A stretch of 8,824 nucleotides of DNA from a candidate division SR1 bacterium CG_4_9_14_3_um_filter_40_9 (lineage in GTDB: Bacteria; Patescibacteriota; Gracilibacteria; Absconditabacterales; Absconditicoccaceae): NCBI GenBank assembly GCA_002791215.1, contig PFWQ01000014.1, positions 1 through 8,824 on the forward strand, given 5' to 3'. Made by a program: the position numbers and the translations under genes. Below are positions 5,941-8,824 of this stretch, piece by piece. Under the pieces are notes generated by a model. That model saw only the letters and a program-made list of their open reading frames with translations, searched no databases and had not been told where the DNA came from. Position 1 is the stretch's first letter. Every line of letters begins with the position of its first letter.

Positions 5941-8149
5941 CTTCATGCATGTTTCCATTTTCTTCTGAGTTTGCCAAGTTGTCCATGATATATGAATTCA
6001 CGGTATTCAAGAGATACTCTAGTGAGCAGTTGTCAGTGAGATCTGTTTCATCTTGTAGCATGCTTTGTATAGTAAATAAGAAATCAGCAAGCGTGCTCGC
6101 ATTTTCGTTATAGTTGTCTCTCATCATATCGAAGATATTTTCGATGATGAGTCTCTGCCCTGTGTCCAATACACATCCTGAAGTAGGCGTGTATCCTGTG
6201 AGTGATCTTGTCGTGATATAGAAGTGCGCGAATCTAGGACCTACGTAAAAGATTGTGCTGACTGTCGTATCATATTGTGTGCTTGATCTAAGTTTGATAT
6301 TCAATTCGTAGCCATTGTCGATGTATCCGCTGTTCGAATTCCCTGTCCCGTTTACGAGAAGGATGCCTGTATCTATATATGCGATGAGCGGTCATGGCAA
6401 TCCGTCTACGGTAAATGGATCCGAAAGATATTCTTTATTGAGATCGGCGTTTCTGATTCGTGGGATAGTCCCATGAATCATGATGTTGCCGGCATTGCTG
6501 CAGCCGCCTATCCCTACGGTGAAGTATCACGTAGCGAATGTTCCTGTCTGTCATAATCCATCGATAGCCGCTACTTCCCGGTAGAAGTTTCCTGTGAAAT
6601 ATCCTACACCTAGTTGGCCTGGATTGATGCTGGCTGTTGTTCATGTTGCAGTGCCGGTCAGGACGATATTTGTAAAGCTAGTATTTTTTGCTATATTGTA
6701 TTGATAAGAAGTGATTCCGACTCCGCTATCATATGCTCCTATCCATGATAAGTTGAAATTACCGGCATAACAGACCCCGGTTCCATCTATAGGAGAAAGT
6801 AGCGTCGGTGCGGTAGGAGGAAGAAGATCAAGAGTTATATATTTTTGCGGAGCAATATATGTACATGATCCTGTCGTAAATGATGAATTAATTTGTTTGA
6901 TTCCGTCACCAGTAGTGAGATATATTTTTCCTGTGTTTACTATTGGATTCAAATTGTCGTATGTGTAGTTATATGTCCCTGTGACTGTGCTGATCATTTC
7001 TGTGCTAAAAACTGTATAATATGATGGCACAGTTGATCGTATCTGGATGTCTACCCCTCAAGTTGTCTTTGTATAGTAGGTGTCGCCTATTGCTCTTCGG
7101 ACAGTGATTCATGGCACAGTAATTATAGCTATATTTCCTTGGAATCCGCAATTGCCTGATCATTGCTGCTGTCAGGTAGTGACTGTGAAATATTTCGGTC
7201 AATCACATATGCCCCCTGCTCAATCTCCTGAACCTAAGATTTCACATGTTGCATTATAGTATCCTGCTGGTAATGCATTTCATGTTGTCCGTAGATATTG
7301 GTTCACTCATGTTAGTATTAGGCCACTGTACATTTGTGTTGTTCCGCTTCGTATTTGTAAACTATATCATGAAATGATGTTTCCTCAAGTTAGATTGCCT
7401 TGACAGGTGAATGTAGTATTGTTCCCTTGTACTATTGTGTTTGGAATCACAGAGAATGCAAGACAGATTCCAGTTCCATTTCCAAACAGCATCGTTCCAA
7501 AGCCCGTCCCTCATACGTATCCTATACCTCCATAACTATCAAAAATATAGCCTGAAGCCACAGGTCATTGTAATGTGTGTCCAAAGCTTGTTCATACTAT
7601 GTCATTTGATCATGTATTATAATTCAATCATGCTAGCAAATAGAATACTGTGCCGCTTCGGGTGTGGGTGATTTGTCCATAAACTTCATTCGAAGCTGGT
7701 GTGTATCCGCTGATTCCTGAACAATTTGTATAGAGTCATCCTGTTATCTGAAGAGTACTATATTCTGGATACCATCAGTTTATGAGTGTTTGTCTGTTCC
7801 CTGTGTCTAGAGGCCGAATTCTTCGTCATCTTTGATTATTGTAATAGATACCGTTAACTCTTTGCGAACAACTGATTTGTTGTGTTCATCCTTGGACGCT
7901 TATCGTTACTGGACTTCAGAGTATAGTGACAGGGGTCCGGAAAAACATACCGGCGAAATTATTTCCTCCTCATATAAATCGTATGCTTGAATAGTTTGAT
8001 TCTATGTTTGGGTACATTCAGGTTAGCACATCTCCAAAGGGAAGAGGTTGTGCTGCTTGTGATGTGAATATGCCAAAAAATGCTCAGACGACGAATATCG
8101 CTAGCGAAAGAATGATATGTTGTACTTTGAATGAATGAACTTTACTCAT
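5405..8149 (-). CDS. Large secreted multi-domain surface protein, 914 aa
   Basis: ATG 8149, TAA 5405-5407, with more than twenty in-frame TGA-Gly codons and no TAA/TAG in the parts I checked. Residues 1-33 are a Sec signal peptide (KVQHIILSLAIFVVGAFFG core, cleavage near SQA-A). Residues 34 to about 440 are Gly/Ser/Thr/Asn-rich, beta-type, with scattered cysteines. Residues about 440-535 look like a fibronectin type III-like domain (PPTAPTLLSP, FNLSWIGAYDSGVGITSYQY). Residues about 565-647 look like a second beta-sandwich (EYLSDPFTVDGLP, NNGYELNIKLRSSTQYDTT variant, IFYVGP...YITTR), similar to repeats I recall from CPR surface proteins. Residues about 660-725 are helical. Residues 737-914 are three modules each ending YIDxxN. 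No anchor or sorting motif is visible at the C-terminus. It probably acts in attachment or in the cell-surface layer, together with the downstream M23 protein. Confidence 0.75.
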
Positions 8150-8151
8150 AA

Positions 8152-8193
8152 AGAGTTCTAAGTGTTAAATGTTAAGTGCTAAGTACTTATGAG
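8152..8193. repeat. Heptanucleotide array E in the 5' leader of the surface-protein gene
   Basis: Five 7-nt units of type TAAGTGT (8159-8193), preceded by a possible degenerate sixth (8152-8158), lie between promoter and start codon. The 7-mer CTCATAA (8146-8152), which contains the start codon, pairs with TTATGAG (8187-8193), so the leader could fold with the start codon in a stem. Confidence 0.6.
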
Positions 8194-8217
8194 CAATACC
8201 TTTTGCATTACATTTTA

Positions 8218-8246
8218 ATTATACTTCTAAGAGGCTAGTAAATCAA
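8218..8246 (-). promoter_or_regulatory. Promoter of the surface-protein operon
   Basis: The minus strand carries TTGATT (8241-8246), a 17-nt spacer and a consensus TATAAT (8218-8223). This gives a leader of about 60 nt before ATG 8149. No clear Shine-Dalgarno sequence precedes the ATG. Confidence 0.65.
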
Positions 8247-8363
8247 AAAAAATGCCAAATCCTGACTTATTGGACTTGACATGGTTTGTAAATGTTGTAT
8301 GGTCTGTTATTCGAGGTTTGAGTTGCTATGAAGAGTGGCGAAAATGATGAAAAGGACGAAAAG

Positions 8364-8416
8364 GACCCCCCGCTAATCCGCTAAAGACGGATCAAGCAGA
8401 CGGGGCAGGCTCCAGC
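8364..8416. repeat. CCGCTAAAGACGGA repeat downstream of purF
   Basis: CCCCCCGCTAATCCG, then ATCCG-CTAAAGA-CGGAT (8376-8392), then GCAGACGGGGCAGGC form an imperfect hairpin just after the purF stop. It may act as its terminator (a TCCTTTT run follows on the minus strand). The 15-mer TCCGCTAAAGACGGA (8377-8391) and the following GCAGGC also occur inside elp3 at 1814-1834, there 12 nt closer together. Bases 8247-8360 show no gene. Confidence 0.55.
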
Positions 8417-8422
8417 GACGAA

Positions 8423-8824
8423 TTATTTATCTTGTGGATACCTTCCCCCAAAACATCAATCACAAATCCCGGTATTGTAAAAGTCTTTTGCGGTTTTTTC
8501 AAGTCCCTCTCTAGATAAATACTGCAATAAATTAGAGCCTATTCTATGTCTTACTTCTTCGATATCTCCTTTGCATATGCATGCTATTAGCTGTTCTTGG
8601 GTGGCCATATCTATCCCTAGCTCACAAATGTTTATAATCGGTGGCGCAGGAATCACTGTAGTTATTTTTTTGACTCCTGCTTTTCTGAGGGCCTTATTTA
8701 CTTGATTTTGCGTATTGGATCTCACGATAGTATCATCTACAGTGATAACATGTTTATCCTTGATGCGATCTGCCCTTAGGTCCATTTTTTCTGTTATAGA
8801 TTTCTTCCTTTTTTCATCGTCTGG
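8423..8824 (-). CDS. purF: Amidophosphoribosyltransferase PurF, C-terminal part (5' end outside window)
   Basis: PurF makes phosphoribosylamine from PRPP and glutamine, the first step of purine synthesis. The 133 visible residues run from PDDEKRKKSITEKM to TAA 8423-8425. They show the PRPP-binding loop VITVDDTIVRSNTQ, then LRKAGVKKITTVIPAPPI, CELGIDMATQEQLIA, and the tail YNTGICDGCFGGRYPQDK. The standard code would stop at TGA 8456-8458; read as Gly it completes the family's CxxC-F-x-G-x-YP ending, whose two Cys are Fe-S cluster ligands in Bacillus-type PurF. The glutamine amidotransferase half is outside the window. The usual SIVRGT is IVRSNT here. It lies 274 bp upstream of the surface-protein gene, which has its own promoter, so it is probably a separate transcript. 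Confidence 0.88.

Noticed and set aside
8276..8303. Plus-strand promoter TTGACA-16-TATGGT
   Set aside because: The -10 is poor and it would transcribe only antisense to purF; no gene follows on that strand.
1..8824. tRNA or rRNA genes
   Set aside because: I saw no cloverleaf with a GGTTCRA T-arm and no rRNA-like conserved stretch on either strand.

Overview
This window comes from a bacterium that reads UGA as glycine (genetic code 25), as known for Gracilibacteria (BD1-5) and Absconditabacteria (SR1) of the Candidate Phyla Radiation. The sequence shows this directly. Every long gene is cut into pieces by TGA under the standard code, and the in-frame TGAs sit where well-known families carry glycine: VLGGT, GVQS, KRGNT and QHTGFG in Elp3, GTEIGIIGHTG in an M23 peptidase, and CDGCFGGRYP in PurF. 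TAA and TAG remain stops and TGG is used for Trp. The AT-rich composition fits. All gene limits below were redrawn with TGA = Gly.

Layout. (1) 1-1629, minus strand: two toxin-antitoxin-like loci. One is a 118-aa putative toxin (1629-1273) followed by a RelB/DinJ-like antitoxin (1218-940), with a perfect 7+7 palindrome between them. The other is an 80-aa putative antitoxin (735-493) overlapping a RelE-like toxin gene (506-119) that is broken by a ~116-bp MITE-like insertion. (2) 1736-3868, plus strand: one 710-aa Elp3 (radical SAM + GNAT, tRNA U34 modification). It is much longer than usual because at least six repeat-derived segments lie in frame inside it. (3) 3877-3933: a bidirectional terminator whose loop carries one of these repeats. 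(4) 8149-3935, minus strand: a 914-aa secreted, multi-domain surface protein and, 84 bp downstream, a 461-aa protein with a PG-binding-like domain and an M23 (LytM) peptidase domain, probably an envelope operon. (5) 8824-8423, minus strand: the C-terminal part of an amidophosphoribosyltransferase (PurF), running off the right edge.

The most unusual feature is the repeat landscape. Degenerate heptanucleotide arrays, each about five units (35 nt), and GATTGC...GCAATGAC palindromes are scattered between genes and also inside the elp3 reading frame, where they are translated (including one TGA codon inside a 20-bp palindrome). This resembles Rickettsia palindromic elements in proteins, but involves several repeat types in one essential-type enzyme.
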